A stretch of 18,322 bases of DNA from Methanobacteriaceae archaeon. Lineage in GTDB: Archaea; Methanobacteriota; Methanobacteria; Methanobacteriales; Methanobacteriaceae. A program made the position numbers and the translations under genes. This document shows, piece after piece, positions 1 through 7,329 of the stretch (positions within the stretch are counted from its first letter, which is position 1; every line of letters begins with the position of its first letter). The stretch is taken from assembly GCA_030681145.1 (NCBI GenBank), contig JAUXXK010000113.1, positions 1-18,322 on the forward strand. Direction: 5' to 3'. The notes beneath the pieces were generated by a model, which saw only the letters and a list, made by a program, of their open reading frames with translations, was not told where the DNA came from and searched no databases.

Positions 1-406
1 TAACCCCAATAGCCATATTAGGAGAAATAACAGCTTTTACATTGTTTTTAGAAACTGAATCTTTAATTTCAGCCAGTTGTTCTTCTGAAAAACCAGTAGT
101 ACCTACTATCAGACCTACACCACTACTAGCCGTGGTTTTTATGGTTTTTATGGCTGCAGTGGCTATTGTAAAGTCCACCAGGACTTGGGCCCTACTTTCC
201 TTTAGTGCTTTAGCTAAATTTTCTGCTGAGGTAATTTTTACACCGAGCGGACCTACCCCTATTGCTTCACCCACATCTTTACCTTCCAAAGGACTATGGG
301 GAGCTTCTATAGCTGCTACTACTTCCATATCGTCTTGTTGTAGAATGGTTTTTATTATTTTAGAACCCATTCTTCCACATGCACCGGTTACTGCCACTTT
401 TATCAT
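1..406 (-). CDS. dapB: 4-hydroxy-tetrahydrodipicolinate reductase DapB, 3' end cut by window edge
   Basis: Reduces 4-hydroxy-tetrahydrodipicolinate with NAD(P)H in lysine/diaminopimelate synthesis in the cytoplasm. Reading the minus strand from the ATG at 406 gives 135 codons without a stop. They begin MIKVAVTGACGRMG, the Rossmann-fold dinucleotide loop of DapB. Further on come an LVDFT stretch, GTTGFSEEQL and, at the edge, ISPNMAIGV, all in the order and spacing seen in DapB. The start is supported by GGAGTGA at 411-417, four bases upstream. The substrate-binding C-terminal half lies outside the window. The gene follows lysC and dapA on the same strand but is separated from dapA by 358 bases, so it may have its own promoter. 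The identification is firm; only the missing part is unknown. Confidence 0.95.
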   Translation of the reverse strand, partial: MIKVAVTGACGRMGSKIIKTILQQDDMEVVAAIEAPHSPLEGKDVGEAIGVGPLGVKITSAENLAKALKESRAQVLVDFTIATAAIKTIKTTASSGVGLIVGTTGFSEEQLAEIKDSVSKNNVKAVISPNMAIGV

Positions 407-497
407 TTTATCACTCCAATGAAAATTAGTAAAATTGATATTTTTGCCATTAATCATAGTATAATAACTGATATTTGACTAATTTATTTAATAGCTA

Positions 498-507
498 TTT
501 TATATAG
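498..507 (-). promoter_or_regulatory. Probable TATA box for dapB
   Basis: The minus strand reads CTATATAAAA here. A start of transcription about 25 bases downstream (near 475) would leave a leader of about 70 bases before the dapB ATG at 406. This is inferred from sequence pattern only. Confidence 0.4.
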
Positions 508-739
508 ATATTCTATAATTGTTTTTTTAATTGTATTAAAATTTAATTATCTCATAATATACTTAAAAAGTTTATTATAGGGAAATATAATAGCAAAATT
601 TTAATTAGATTCTTTTAATACGATTAAAATTTTGTATATTAATATTTTAGTTCTTAAAATATGTTTAAATTAAAATCTTTAGATTAAAAGTAAAAAACCA
701 GGAAATTGTATTTTAAAATAAATAAAAATACTTCTGAAT

Positions 740-756
740 AAAAAGAATAAAAAAAA
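740..756 (-). terminator. T-rich terminator after dapA
   Basis: Just downstream of the dapA stop the minus strand carries a run of eight T (749-756) followed by more T-rich sequence. This is the kind of U-tract at which archaeal RNA polymerase terminates. It would separate dapA from dapB transcription, at least in part. Confidence 0.45.
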
Positions 757-764
757 TGATTAAT

Positions 765-1658
765 CTAGATTAAAGAGAGATCCTTTAAAACTAACGAAAT
801 TTTTTCTTTACTTTCTTCTTTTAATGGAGCCAAAGGCATTCTAACAGGGCCAGCAGGCCTTCCCATTAAATTTAAACACTCTTTAGTAGGTACTGGATTA
901 CTTTCCACAAATAGTACTTTCATAAGTTCATATAATTCATAATGAGTTTGAGCTGCTTTATCAAAGTTCCCTTCTAATGCATAATTAACCATTTGACTCA
1001 TTTTAGATGGAGTAACATTAGCAATCACAGAAATAACTCCTTTAGCCCCCATAGACATCATGGGAAGAGTCAAATTGTCATTTCCAGAAAGAATATTGAA
1101 TTCATTTTCTAACCCTAAATCCATGAGTTTTTTCTGAATCAGGGATACTTTATCCAGATCCGGGCTAGCCTCTTTAAGTGCCACTATATTTTTTAATCCT
1201 GCAATTTTACCAATTGATTCAACATCAATGTCGGTTCCCGTACGAGAAGGAACATTATAGACTATTATTGGAATATTGACAGATTCTGCAAGCAATTTAT
1301 AGTGTTCTACAAGACCATGGGGCTGAGGTTTGTTATAATAAGGAGTGATAACCAGAGCAGCATCGGCTCCTGCATTTTCAGCATATTTTATTAAACTTAA
1401 GGCTTCTTTGGTAGAATTACTTCCTGCACCAGCAATGGTTTTAACTCTTCCATTCACCTCATCAATAAGAATATCTATCATGTTCTGCTGCTCTTTGTGA
1501 GTAATTGTAGCAGATTCACCAGTAGTTCCAGCAGTTAAGATCCCATCCACACCATTTTCTATTAAATAATTTATGTTTTGACGCATGCCTTCTTCATCTA
1601 ACTCACCATTAGAGGTAAATGGAGTCACCATAGCCACAATAGTACCTTCAAAAATCAT
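765..1658 (-). CDS. dapA: 4-hydroxy-tetrahydrodipicolinate synthase DapA
   Basis: Condenses pyruvate with aspartate semialdehyde, the first step specific to lysine synthesis. The 297-residue length is normal for this TIM-barrel family. Visible landmarks are GTTGES at 44-49 (the Thr pair), ITPYYNKP at 104-111, YNVPSRTG at 134-141 and ALKEAS at 160-165. Tyr134, Arg139 and the Schiff-base Lys162 sit one residue beyond the E. coli Tyr133, Arg138 and Lys161. The ATG at 1658 lies inside the last codons of lysC, an 11-base overlap, with AAGGAG at 1667-1672 as ribosome binding site. It is therefore translationally coupled to aspartokinase. In Methanobacteriales lysine is also needed for pseudomurein cross-links, which is family knowledge rather than something seen here. 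Confidence 0.97.
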   Translation of the reverse strand: MIFEGTIVAMVTPFTSNGELDEEGMRQNINYLIENGVDGILTAGTTGESATITHKEQQNMIDILIDEVNGRVKTIAGAGSNSTKEALSLIKYAENAGADAALVITPYYNKPQPHGLVEHYKLLAESVNIPIIVYNVPSRTGTDIDVESIGKIAGLKNIVALKEASPDLDKVSLIQKKLMDLGLENEFNILSGNDNLTLPMMSMGAKGVISVIANVTPSKMSQMVNYALEGNFDKAAQTHYELYELMKVLFVESNPVPTKECLNLMGRPAGPVRMPLAPLKEESKEKISLVLKDLSLI

Positions 1659-2874
1659 TCAAGACACTCCTTACAAGTTCATAAGCTTTTTCACCATCAT
1701 CCCATTCTACAAAAATTACAACCGATGTCTGTGAAGATGATATTTCCACAATATTTAAATTGTTTTTTCTTAGAGGTTCAGTAATTTCAGATATGATTCC
1801 TGGAGTATCAATAAAATCAGGGCTGGCAATGCTAATCATGGCAATTTCCCTTCCAATTGAAAGAGAACTCAAATTATTATTTTTCACCACTACTTCATGC
1901 ATTAAACGGTGCGCATCATCTGCAAATTTTTTGTTGACAAATACCGTGATTGAATTTTGACCTGTGGAAATTCCATAAATATTTATCTTATTTTCAGCCA
2001 GTATTTGCGTTAATTCTGATAAAACTCCAGATTTATTCAGAATTTCCTCCCCAACCACAGCTATAACTGAAATAGGATCCGGGCTAATATTTGTTGTTTT
2101 GATCATATCATTTTTGGAGGGACCTATAATTTGAGTTCCATTGACAGAAAGATCACCATGCTCAAATCCAATGATTTTAGCATTAATTTTAGGATCTTTA
2201 TATTTAAGCGCATGAGGATGGAGAACTTGAGCCCCATGAGTAGCTAAATCTCTCATTTCTTCAACGGAAATTTTATCTAATTTTTGAGCACTCTGAAGCT
2301 TGTTAGGATCTGTAGACATTACCCCACCAACATCAGTCACTATGATAACATCATCAGCATTCAGACAGTGTCCCAAAAGAAAGGCGGTTATATCGCTTCC
2401 CCCCCTCCCCAAAGTAGTTATATAACCTTCAGGGTCTTTTCCCAGGAACCCGCAGACAACAGGAATAATTCCCTGATCCACCATTTTCATAAGTTCCTTT
2501 GATTTATCCTCTGTAGCTTTAAAATCTACTTTAGCACATAAAAGATTATTATCAGTTATGATAGGCCAGTGGTTCATATAAGGATCCAAATATTCTGATT
2601 TCACACCAATTGTTTCAATTGCAGATGAAAATATGCGTACGCTTGTCATTTCACCCATAGAAACAATTTCAGCCAGTTGTTTTTCAGTAATGGTGTCCTC
2701 CATAGTTTCATCAACTATGTGCAGCAGTTCATCAGTGGTCTTATTTATGGCAGAAACGACTACCACAACTTTTTTTCCCTTCATGTACTCATTTACCACT
2801 GCTTGAGCTGCTTTCTTTATCCTTTTACCATTTCCTATGGATGTTCCTCCAAATTTGACCACTATTAATTCCAT
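1648..2874 (-). CDS. lysC: Aspartate kinase with two C-terminal ACT domains
   Basis: Phosphorylates aspartate, the entry step to lysine, threonine and methionine synthesis. The 408-residue protein opens with VVKFGGTSIGN (residues 5-15), the amino-acid-kinase lysine/glycine loop, and has the GRGGSD substrate motif further on. The kinase domain covers roughly residues 1-265. Two ACT repeats follow at about 272-335 (VIAVVGEEILNKSGVLSEL) and 345-405 (ISIASPDFIDTPGIISEI). This is the layout of an allosterically controlled enzyme, so feedback inhibition by an amino acid end product is likely although the effector cannot be read from sequence. The start at 2874 has GAAGGT a few bases upstream. It heads the lysC-dapA pair and overlaps dapA by 11 bases. 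Confidence 0.97.
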   Translation of the reverse strand: MELIVVKFGGTSIGNGKRIKKAAQAVVNEYMKGKKVVVVVSAINKTTDELLHIVDETMEDTITEKQLAEIVSMGEMTSVRIFSSAIETIGVKSEYLDPYMNHWPIITDNNLLCAKVDFKATEDKSKELMKMVDQGIIPVVCGFLGKDPEGYITTLGRGGSDITAFLLGHCLNADDVIIVTDVGGVMSTDPNKLQSAQKLDKISVEEMRDLATHGAQVLHPHALKYKDPKINAKIIGFEHGDLSVNGTQIIGPSKNDMIKTTNISPDPISVIAVVGEEILNKSGVLSELTQILAENKINIYGISTGQNSITVFVNKKFADDAHRLMHEVVVKNNNLSSLSIGREIAMISIASPDFIDTPGIISEITEPLRKNNLNIVEISSSQTSVVIFVEWDDGEKAYELVRSVLNDF

Positions 2875-3176
2875 TAACCTTCACAACCTTTGTGACTAAT
2901 AAAAAATATTGTAAGAATCATTTAAAATTGTAATATAGATATTAATTCAAAAATTTATATTATAAAATATTTAATGTTTAAAAACCAAGAAAAATGGTTA
3001 AATAAATTTTAATATTAATATTCATTTTAACAGCTTAATTTTTAACTAGCATTGCTAATTATATATCAATAGCCGTTTTAAGATAATAAATTTAAAATAT
3101 TAGGGTAGTTAATAATTATTTGATATCAATTAAAGATTAATTTTAAGCAAATAACATTAACCTAATTTATCACCAT
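2875..3176. other. Gene-free AT-rich spacer between rps17e and lysC
   Basis: These 302 bases hold no credible coding region or stable GC-rich stem. They probably carry the end of the rps17e transcript and the promoter of lysC on the minus strand. Confidence 0.5.
2952..2962 (-). promoter_or_regulatory. Possible TATA box for lysC-dapA
   Basis: The minus strand reads AATATAAATTT around here, which would place transcription start near 2930 and give a leader of about 55 bases before the lysC ATG. Several other A/T runs nearby are only slightly worse, so the exact box is uncertain. Confidence 0.3.
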
Positions 3177-3374
3177 TTATGCTTGACGTAAATCGTTTCT
3201 AACCAAACGGGTAACGTATCCCGCTATTTTGTTCCTTAAGTGTTTGGTACTTACAGTTGAAAATTCTTGTACTAACCTCTTATTTTCATCAAAGTCAGTT
3301 GTGAATTTACCCTGGTGAGTTTCAATTAATTCTCTAGAAATTCTTTTTACATGTGAAGTTCTTATATTTCCCAT
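3177..3374 (-). CDS. rps17e: Small-subunit ribosomal protein S17e (eS17)
   Basis: A 65-residue archaeal/eukaryotic-type 30S ribosomal protein beginning MGNIRTSHVKRISRELIE and containing the typical TDFDENKRLV and KHLRNKIAGYVTRL stretches. The basic, short protein matches eS17 in length and composition. An in-frame ATG 11 codons upstream exists, but the start at 3374 is chosen because a full AGGAGG (3382-3387) precedes it by seven bases. It follows aroQ by a single base, and its ribosome binding site forms the last Arg-Arg codons of aroQ. Its synthesis is thus tied to translation of an aromatic biosynthesis gene. It is a housekeeping gene in an amino-acid operon, a linkage I recall from Methanothermobacter as well. 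Confidence 0.95.
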   Translation of the reverse strand: MGNIRTSHVKRISRELIETHQGKFTTDFDENKRLVQEFSTVSTKHLRNKIAGYVTRLVRNDLRQA

Positions 3375-3375
3375 T

Positions 3376-3672
3376 TTATTTCCTCCTAAGTAATTGTTCC
3401 TGTTCATTTTTATTAATATCTGTCAAAATTTTCATTATTTGACTGAGCATATCTTCATCAATTTGAAATTCTCTGGCAATTTTGCGAGTTTTTTCATGTA
3501 TATGTTGTTCTCGTTTCTTATCTTGAATTTCCATGCCTAAAGTAATTTTGGCATTGATTATTTTTTGTGCCAGAGCAGTTCGTTTGCTGATTAAAGTAAT
3601 TATCTCATTATCAATAATATCAATCTTTTCTCTTGATTCTTGAAGAAGTTTCATTGCTTGAGATTCATCCAT
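3376..3672 (-). CDS. aroQ: Chorismate mutase, AroQ class (monofunctional)
   Basis: Converts chorismate to prephenate for phenylalanine and tyrosine synthesis. The 98-residue, all-helical protein is the stand-alone AroQ type. Active-site residues of the E. coli P-protein mutase domain map with a constant offset of three: Arg14, Arg31, Lys42, Asp51, Arg54, Glu55 and Gln91. The equivalent of Ser84 is Asn87. The start ATG overlaps the stop of the upstream shikimate kinase by one base (TAATG) and the stop lies one base before rps17e. The three genes therefore form one translationally coupled unit. No prephenate dehydratase or dehydrogenase is fused or adjacent. Confidence 0.93.
   Translation of the reverse strand: MDESQAMKLLQESREKIDIIDNEIITLISKRTALAQKIINAKITLGMEIQDKKREQHIHEKTRKIAREFQIDEDMLSQIMKILTDINKNEQEQLLRRK
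3382..3387 (-). promoter_or_regulatory. Strong ribosome binding site AGGAGG of rps17e inside aroQ
   Basis: AGGAGG on the minus strand ends seven bases before the ATG at 3374. It decides the rps17e start in favour of MGNIR over the longer in-frame option, and it overlaps the Arg-Arg-Lys-stop end of aroQ. Confidence 0.85.
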
Positions 3673-4538
3673 TATATCACCCTGGTTCCCATATTATCAA
3701 CTTCCGTAGCAATAACTCTCCCAGGATAAGTATTTAAAGCATCAAAAACTTCATCCTGATATTCATCGTTTACCACGGTCACAAACGACGGGCCAGTTCC
3801 AGATAATCCTGATGCTAACGCACCAGCCTCTAAAGCATCCAGAGCAATGTTAGGATCAAATCCAAGGGATGCACAATACAGTATTCCGTTTAAAGTAAGA
3901 GCTTCGTAGATATCTCCCTGAACTGCCTTTTTAAATGCAGTTTCTACCAGTTGAGACAGAAGCTTCATCCTATTAACATTGGATTGTGCGGTCAGTGACT
4001 TTCTGTCAGGCATATATATTAATATGTTTTGTTTTTCCATTTCCATTTTCTTTATAATTTTCCTTTGATAGTTATCAGTTATAGTTAATCCTCCAAAATA
4101 TGAGGCTGTGGCATCGTCAAATGCTCCAGTAATAGTAACACCTGATTCTAAAGAAGCATCAATTGCAGTGTTAATAATTTCCATGTCATTCATTGGTTTT
4201 AAATTGAATTCTTCGGCAATTAAATTAGAAACTCCCATAACCACCGCATTAGAAGTTGCACTACTACTAGAAAGGCCCGAAGCAACAGGTAAAGTTGAAT
4301 GTGTATATACTTTAACTCCTGTATCAACCCGATAATGTTGAAGTACTTTATTAACACATTTTTCCATTAGATCAGGGTTAACTCTTCTTTGTGATGTGCA
4401 TTCTATTCCATAAGGTTTTAATTCAACTTCTGCTACCACATAAAGTTTTATACCAAATGCAGAGCCGCTTCCAGTAGATATGGCATTGATTACTGTAGCA
4501 GATCCTGGAGATTTCACTGTTTTTTTCAGTTTTACCAC
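3672..4538 (-). CDS. aroK: Archaeal shikimate kinase, GHMP family
   Basis: Phosphorylates shikimate at the 3-hydroxyl with ATP, using the archaeal GHMP-fold enzyme rather than the bacterial AroK/AroL P-loop type. Visible GHMP landmarks are LPVASGLSSSSATSNA at residues 83-98 (phosphate-binding motif 2) and SGLSGTGPSF near the C-terminus (motif 3). The N-terminal GSATVINAISTGSGSAFG matches archaeal homologues. Length of up to 288 residues is normal. The start is uncertain. GTG at 4538 gives the full ORF but has no good ribosome binding site. GTG at 4517 (KSPGSAT immediately after) lies about 26 bases from a strong TATA box and could begin a leaderless message. The gene leads the shikimate kinase-aroQ-rps17e unit. 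Confidence 0.92.
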   Translation of the reverse strand: MVKLKKTVKSPGSATVINAISTGSGSAFGIKLYVVAEVELKPYGIECTSQRRVNPDLMEKCVNKVLQHYRVDTGVKVYTHSTLPVASGLSSSSATSNAVVMGVSNLIAEEFNLKPMNDMEIINTAIDASLESGVTITGAFDDATASYFGGLTITDNYQRKIIKKMEMEKQNILIYMPDRKSLTAQSNVNRMKLLSQLVETAFKKAVQGDIYEALTLNGILYCASLGFDPNIALDALEAGALASGLSGTGPSFVTVVNDEYQDEVFDALNTYPGRVIATEVDNMGTRVI

Positions 4539-4546
4539 CTGATAAA

Positions 4547-4555
4547 TATATAAAG
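4547..4555 (-). promoter_or_regulatory. TATA box close to the shikimate kinase start
   Basis: The minus strand reads CTTTATATA here. Transcription would start near 4520-4525, inside the longer form of the gene and next to the GTG at 4517. This favours a leaderless shorter product. Confidence 0.4.
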
Positions 4556-4590
4556 AAAGTTTATGGAATTACTATATCACATTCTCATGA

Positions 4591-4604
4591 CTTATATATA
4601 ATTA
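4591..4604 (-). promoter_or_regulatory. Second TATA box upstream of shikimate kinase
   Basis: The minus strand reads AATTATATATAAGT here. Initiation near 4570 would allow use of the GTG at 4538. Together with the box at 4547-4555 it suggests alternative promoters for the aromatic/S17e unit. Confidence 0.35.
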
Positions 4605-4741
4605 GCAAAAGATATATTATGTATGATTAATTAGAATAAATTTAGGATAAACACCATTGTTTAATTTAATTAGATAAAAATAATGGCAAATAACCATAAT
4701 TGATCAATATAATTAATAGGTAATAATTAATTCCTAATAAA

Positions 4742-4751
4742 CTAATATAAA
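4742..4751 (+). promoter_or_regulatory. Possible TATA box for sppA
   Basis: CTAATATAAA lies about 55 bases before the sppA ATG, which would give a leader near 30 bases. It forms a divergent promoter region with the shikimate kinase promoter. Pattern evidence only. Confidence 0.3.
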
Positions 4752-4801
4752 CAAAATTTAAAATTAAGTGATAAATAATTAACTTAAATCAAAGTGGTAT
4801 C

Positions 4802-5710
4802 ATGGACAAAAACTCCAAAATAGTTCTAGGAGTAATCGGTAGTCTAGTTGGTATTTTTTTATTAATAGTACTGACAATTATTATTATTCTAGGAATGAGC
4901 TCGGCAAATATTAGTATGGGAAACAGTGTGGCTGTTATTCCTATTTACGGAGAGGTATCTTATGGAAGTAGTGAAAATAGTTATTATACTAATCCTGATG
5001 ATATAAAAAATCTTATACAAAAGGCCAACGATGATACTTCAGTTAGTGCCATAGTGCTGGACATAAATAGTCCAGGTGGAACACCAGTAGCCAGTGGAGA
5101 AGTAATGGAATCAATAAAAAATTCTAAAAAACCAATAGTGAGCTGGATTAGTGACACAGGTACATCCGGAGCATATTTATTAGCATCAGCATCAGATAAA
5201 ATTATTGCAAGCCCTTCATCATGGGTAGGTAGTATAGGAGTAATTTTACAACTTTCAGATCTCTCGGAAATGTATCGACAGATGGGTGTTAACAAATATG
5301 CCCTTAAAAGTGGTAAATATAAGGATATGGGTGCTGATTACAGAAATATAACTCCTGAAGAGAGAAAAATGCTGCAAACCATGATCGATGAAGAATATGA
5401 TTACTTCATTTCCAATATAGCTCAAAATAGAAATTTAAGTAAAGATTATGTGAAAAGCATTGCAGAAGGAAAGATATACACTGGAAGACAATCATTGAAG
5501 ATTAAACTAGTAGATTCTCTTGGTGGTAAAGACCAAGCTATTCAAAAAGCTGCTGATATTGCCGGAATAGGGAATTATTATAATGTAATCACTTTATCCC
5601 CCCCAAGTACCTTTGAAAGACTTTTAGGTAGCATAACTTCTCAGATTGGATATTCAATGGGTTTAGGAATAGGAGATTCAAATAGCAATAGTAGTTTACT
5701 AAGCCAATAA
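4802..5710 (+). CDS. sppA: Signal peptide peptidase SppA-type membrane serine protease
   Basis: A Ser-Lys protease of the S49 family, expected to cut residual signal peptides at the outer face of the membrane. The 302-residue protein has one N-terminal hydrophobic segment at about 7-32, then an extracytoplasmic domain with DINSPGGTPVASGE at 88-100. The nucleophile is likely Ser122 in TGTSGAYLLASA, and the general base Lys174 in KSGKYKDMG. The 52-residue spacing between them equals that of Ser147/Lys199 in Bacillus SppA. The region ADKI-like SDKIIASPSSWVGSIG follows the nucleophile as usual. This is the short 36K form with a single protease domain. It stands alone: divergent from shikimate kinase and followed by a T-rich terminator. 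Confidence 0.93.
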   Translation: MDKNSKIVLGVIGSLVGIFLLIVLTIIIILGMSSANISMGNSVAVIPIYGEVSYGSSENSYYTNPDDIKNLIQKANDDTSVSAIVLDINSPGGTPVASGEVMESIKNSKKPIVSWISDTGTSGAYLLASASDKIIASPSSWVGSIGVILQLSDLSEMYRQMGVNKYALKSGKYKDMGADYRNITPEERKMLQTMIDEEYDYFISNIAQNRNLSKDYVKSIAEGKIYTGRQSLKIKLVDSLGGKDQAIQKAADIAGIGNYYNVITLSPPSTFERLLGSITSQIGYSMGLGIGDSNSNSSLLSQ

Positions 5711-5718
5711 TACTTCAA

Positions 5719-5739
5719 TTATTTTTTATTTTTTTATTT
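5719..5739 (+). terminator. T-rich terminator after sppA
   Basis: Nine bases after the sppA stop begins a tract with runs of six and seven T broken only by single or double A. It is typical of intrinsic archaeal termination, with no stem needed. Confidence 0.5.
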
Positions 5740-5822
5740 GAAAATAAAAATTAAAAATGTTTGTATAAAATACTCCATACTACATAAGGATAAGTATTTA
5801 TTCAAATAAAAGCAAATGATAA

Positions 5823-5834
5823 CAATATATATTT
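5823..5834 (+). promoter_or_regulatory. Probable TATA box for the thioredoxin gene
   Basis: CAATATATATTT lies here. A transcription start near 5854 would leave a leader of about 27 bases carrying GGAGGT at 5869-5874, which is an orderly arrangement for the gene starting at 5881. Confidence 0.45.
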
Positions 5835-5880
5835 CAATTAAGTAATTATATAATCGCAATTATCATACGGAGGTTAAAAC

Positions 5881-6141
5881 ATGGTCGTTAAAATCGAAGT
5901 ATTCACATCACCTACCTGTCCTTACTGTCCTATGGCGGTTGAAGTGGTAGAAGAAGCTAAAAAAGATTTTGGAGATTCCATTGAAATTGAAAAAGTGGAT
6001 ATAATGCAAGATCGAGAAAAAGCAGTAAATTACGGGCTAATGGCAGTTCCAGCTGTTGCCATGAATGGTGTGATTAAGTTCGTCGGTGCACCTGGCAAAG
6101 AAGAACTCATTGCTGCTATAAAAGAAGAATTAAAAAAATAA
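5881..6141 (+). CDS. Small thioredoxin/glutaredoxin-like disulfide reductase (CPYC)
   Basis: An 86-residue single-domain redox protein. The N-terminal strand KIEVFTS leads into PTCPYCP, with the active-site pair Cys13 and Cys16. The cis-proline is Pro57 in LMAVPAVAMNG. The CPYC pair is that of glutaredoxins, but the family in methanogens (similar to the small archaeal thioredoxins of Methanocaldococcus and Methanothermobacter) works as a thioredoxin. No glutathione is expected in this organism. Start choice is secure, with GGAGGT six bases upstream. cbiD follows after 45 bases that contain a T-rich run, so co-transcription is possible but not shown. The reductase partner is not in the window. 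Confidence 0.92.
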   Translation: MVVKIEVFTSPTCPYCPMAVEVVEEAKKDFGDSIEIEKVDIMQDREKAVNYGLMAVPAVAMNGVIKFVGAPGKEELIAAIKEELKK

Positions 6142-6186
6142 ATTAATATACTATTTTTATTTTTATAAATTAATAGGGACTTTTTA

Positions 6187-7251
6187 ATGAATATGCCTAC
6201 TGAAAAACCATATTTTGGAATTACAACAGGTAGTTTAGCCACAGCAGCAACAGTAGCCGCTATTAAAATCATTAAAGAAGATAAAATCCCCGAATCTGTT
6301 AAAATTACCGCTCCCTCGGGGGAACTTGAAATTGAAATTAGTTCCGGTGAAAAAACTTCAGAAATTTCTGGAAAAGCATTGGTTATAAAAAAACCTTATC
6401 CTGACCCTGATGTAACTATAAATCTAGAAATCGGAGCTTTTGTAGAGATTAAATCTAACCCCCACATTATTATTAAAGGTGGTAAAGGCGTAGGTAAAAT
6501 AACTAAGCCAGGTCTGCAGATTCCAGTTGGTGATTCTGCAATTAATCCCATTCCACGTAAAATGATTCGTGAAAATTTAGAATCCCATCTTCCGTTAGGA
6601 AAAGGAGCCATAGTAACGATTTTTATTCCTGAAGGAGAAAAAATTGCATCCAAAACAATGAATCCTCGTCTTGGAATTTTAAATGGAATATCCATATTAG
6701 GAACTACTGGGATTGCCCGCCCTATGTCACTGGAATCATTCAAGAAAGCCAATTCATGTCAAATCGATGTTGCTCTGGGTCAAGGCTATAAAAAATTGAT
6801 ATTCGTTCCGGGGAATATAGGCGAAAAGATTGCCTTAAAATCAATGGATGTTGAAAAAGATCAAATAATCCATATGAGCAATTATCCAGGTTACATGATG
6901 CAGCAGGCTGTGGAAAAGAAAGTTGAAAAAGTTATATTATTTGGTCATGCAGGTAAACTAGTTAAAATAGCCGGAGGAATATTTGATACAAAGCACGACG
7001 TGGCTGATGGTCGAAAAGAAATAATAACAGCTCATGCTGCTCTTTGCGGAGTTCCAAAAAAAATTTTAACTGAAATTTTTAATTCTAAAACTACCGAAAA
7101 CATGATTGACATTTTGAAGGAATATGGAAAGGAAAAAGATGTATTTAATAACATAGCATTAGCCATTAAAAGGAATGTTAAAGAACGTTATCATCTGGAT
7201 ATTGATGTAACGATTGTTCGTATGGATGGAACTGTTTTAAACCAGGTTTAA
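6187..7251 (+). CDS. cbiD: Cobalt-precorrin-5B C(1)-methyltransferase CbiD
   Basis: Methylates C-1 of cobalt-precorrin-5B with S-adenosylmethionine in the anaerobic corrin pathway. This pathway supplies the cobamide used by methanogen methyltransferases. The protein has 354 residues, a normal length. It begins with the CbiD signature FGITTGSLATAATVAAIK, and the late motif LFGHAGKLVKIAGGIFDTKH matches the family's GHxGKLxKIAxGxFxTH stretch. Two in-frame ATG codons lie close together (6187 and 6193), and either could be used. No other cobamide gene is nearby, as is common for scattered cbi genes in Methanobacteriales. Confidence 0.95.
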   Translation: MNMPTEKPYFGITTGSLATAATVAAIKIIKEDKIPESVKITAPSGELEIEISSGEKTSEISGKALVIKKPYPDPDVTINLEIGAFVEIKSNPHIIIKGGKGVGKITKPGLQIPVGDSAINPIPRKMIRENLESHLPLGKGAIVTIFIPEGEKIASKTMNPRLGILNGISILGTTGIARPMSLESFKKANSCQIDVALGQGYKKLIFVPGNIGEKIALKSMDVEKDQIIHMSNYPGYMMQQAVEKKVEKVILFGHAGKLVKIAGGIFDTKHDVADGRKEIITAHAALCGVPKKILTEIFNSKTTENMIDILKEYGKEKDVFNNIALAIKRNVKERYHLDIDVTIVRMDGTVLNQV

Positions 7252-7320
7252 ATTAATTATAATTATTATTCATATTTTATTTAAATTTTATAATCATTGA
7301 AGTATAATTTTTATTTTAAA

Positions 7321-7325
7321 GGTGA
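7321..7325 (+). promoter_or_regulatory. Ribosome binding site GGTGA of the glycosyltransferase
   Basis: GGTGA matches the complement of the archaeal 16S rRNA tail (GGAGGTGATC) and ends four bases before ATG at 7330. It decides the start in favour of MKIAMVGH over an in-frame TTG 11 codons upstream. Confidence 0.75.
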
Positions 7326-7329
7326 AAAA

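Larger units (their letters stand above)
407..764. other. Gene-free AT-rich spacer between dapA and dapB
   Basis: No coding region is seen in these 358 bases. The part next to dapA holds a T-rich termination-like tract on the minus strand, and the part next to dapB holds a TATA-like box on the same strand. In the middle an 11-base perfect inverted repeat (AAAATTTTAAT at 595-605 and its complement at 623-633, 17-base loop) is present. ATTAAAAT-like words recur at about 535, 623 and 670. Base composition is so skewed that short A/T repeats are expected by chance. Confidence 0.5.

Noticed and set aside
42..422. Plus-strand open frame of 126 codons at the left edge
   Set aside because: It is the antisense of dapB, whose minus-strand reading shows clear family motifs and a good ribosome binding site.
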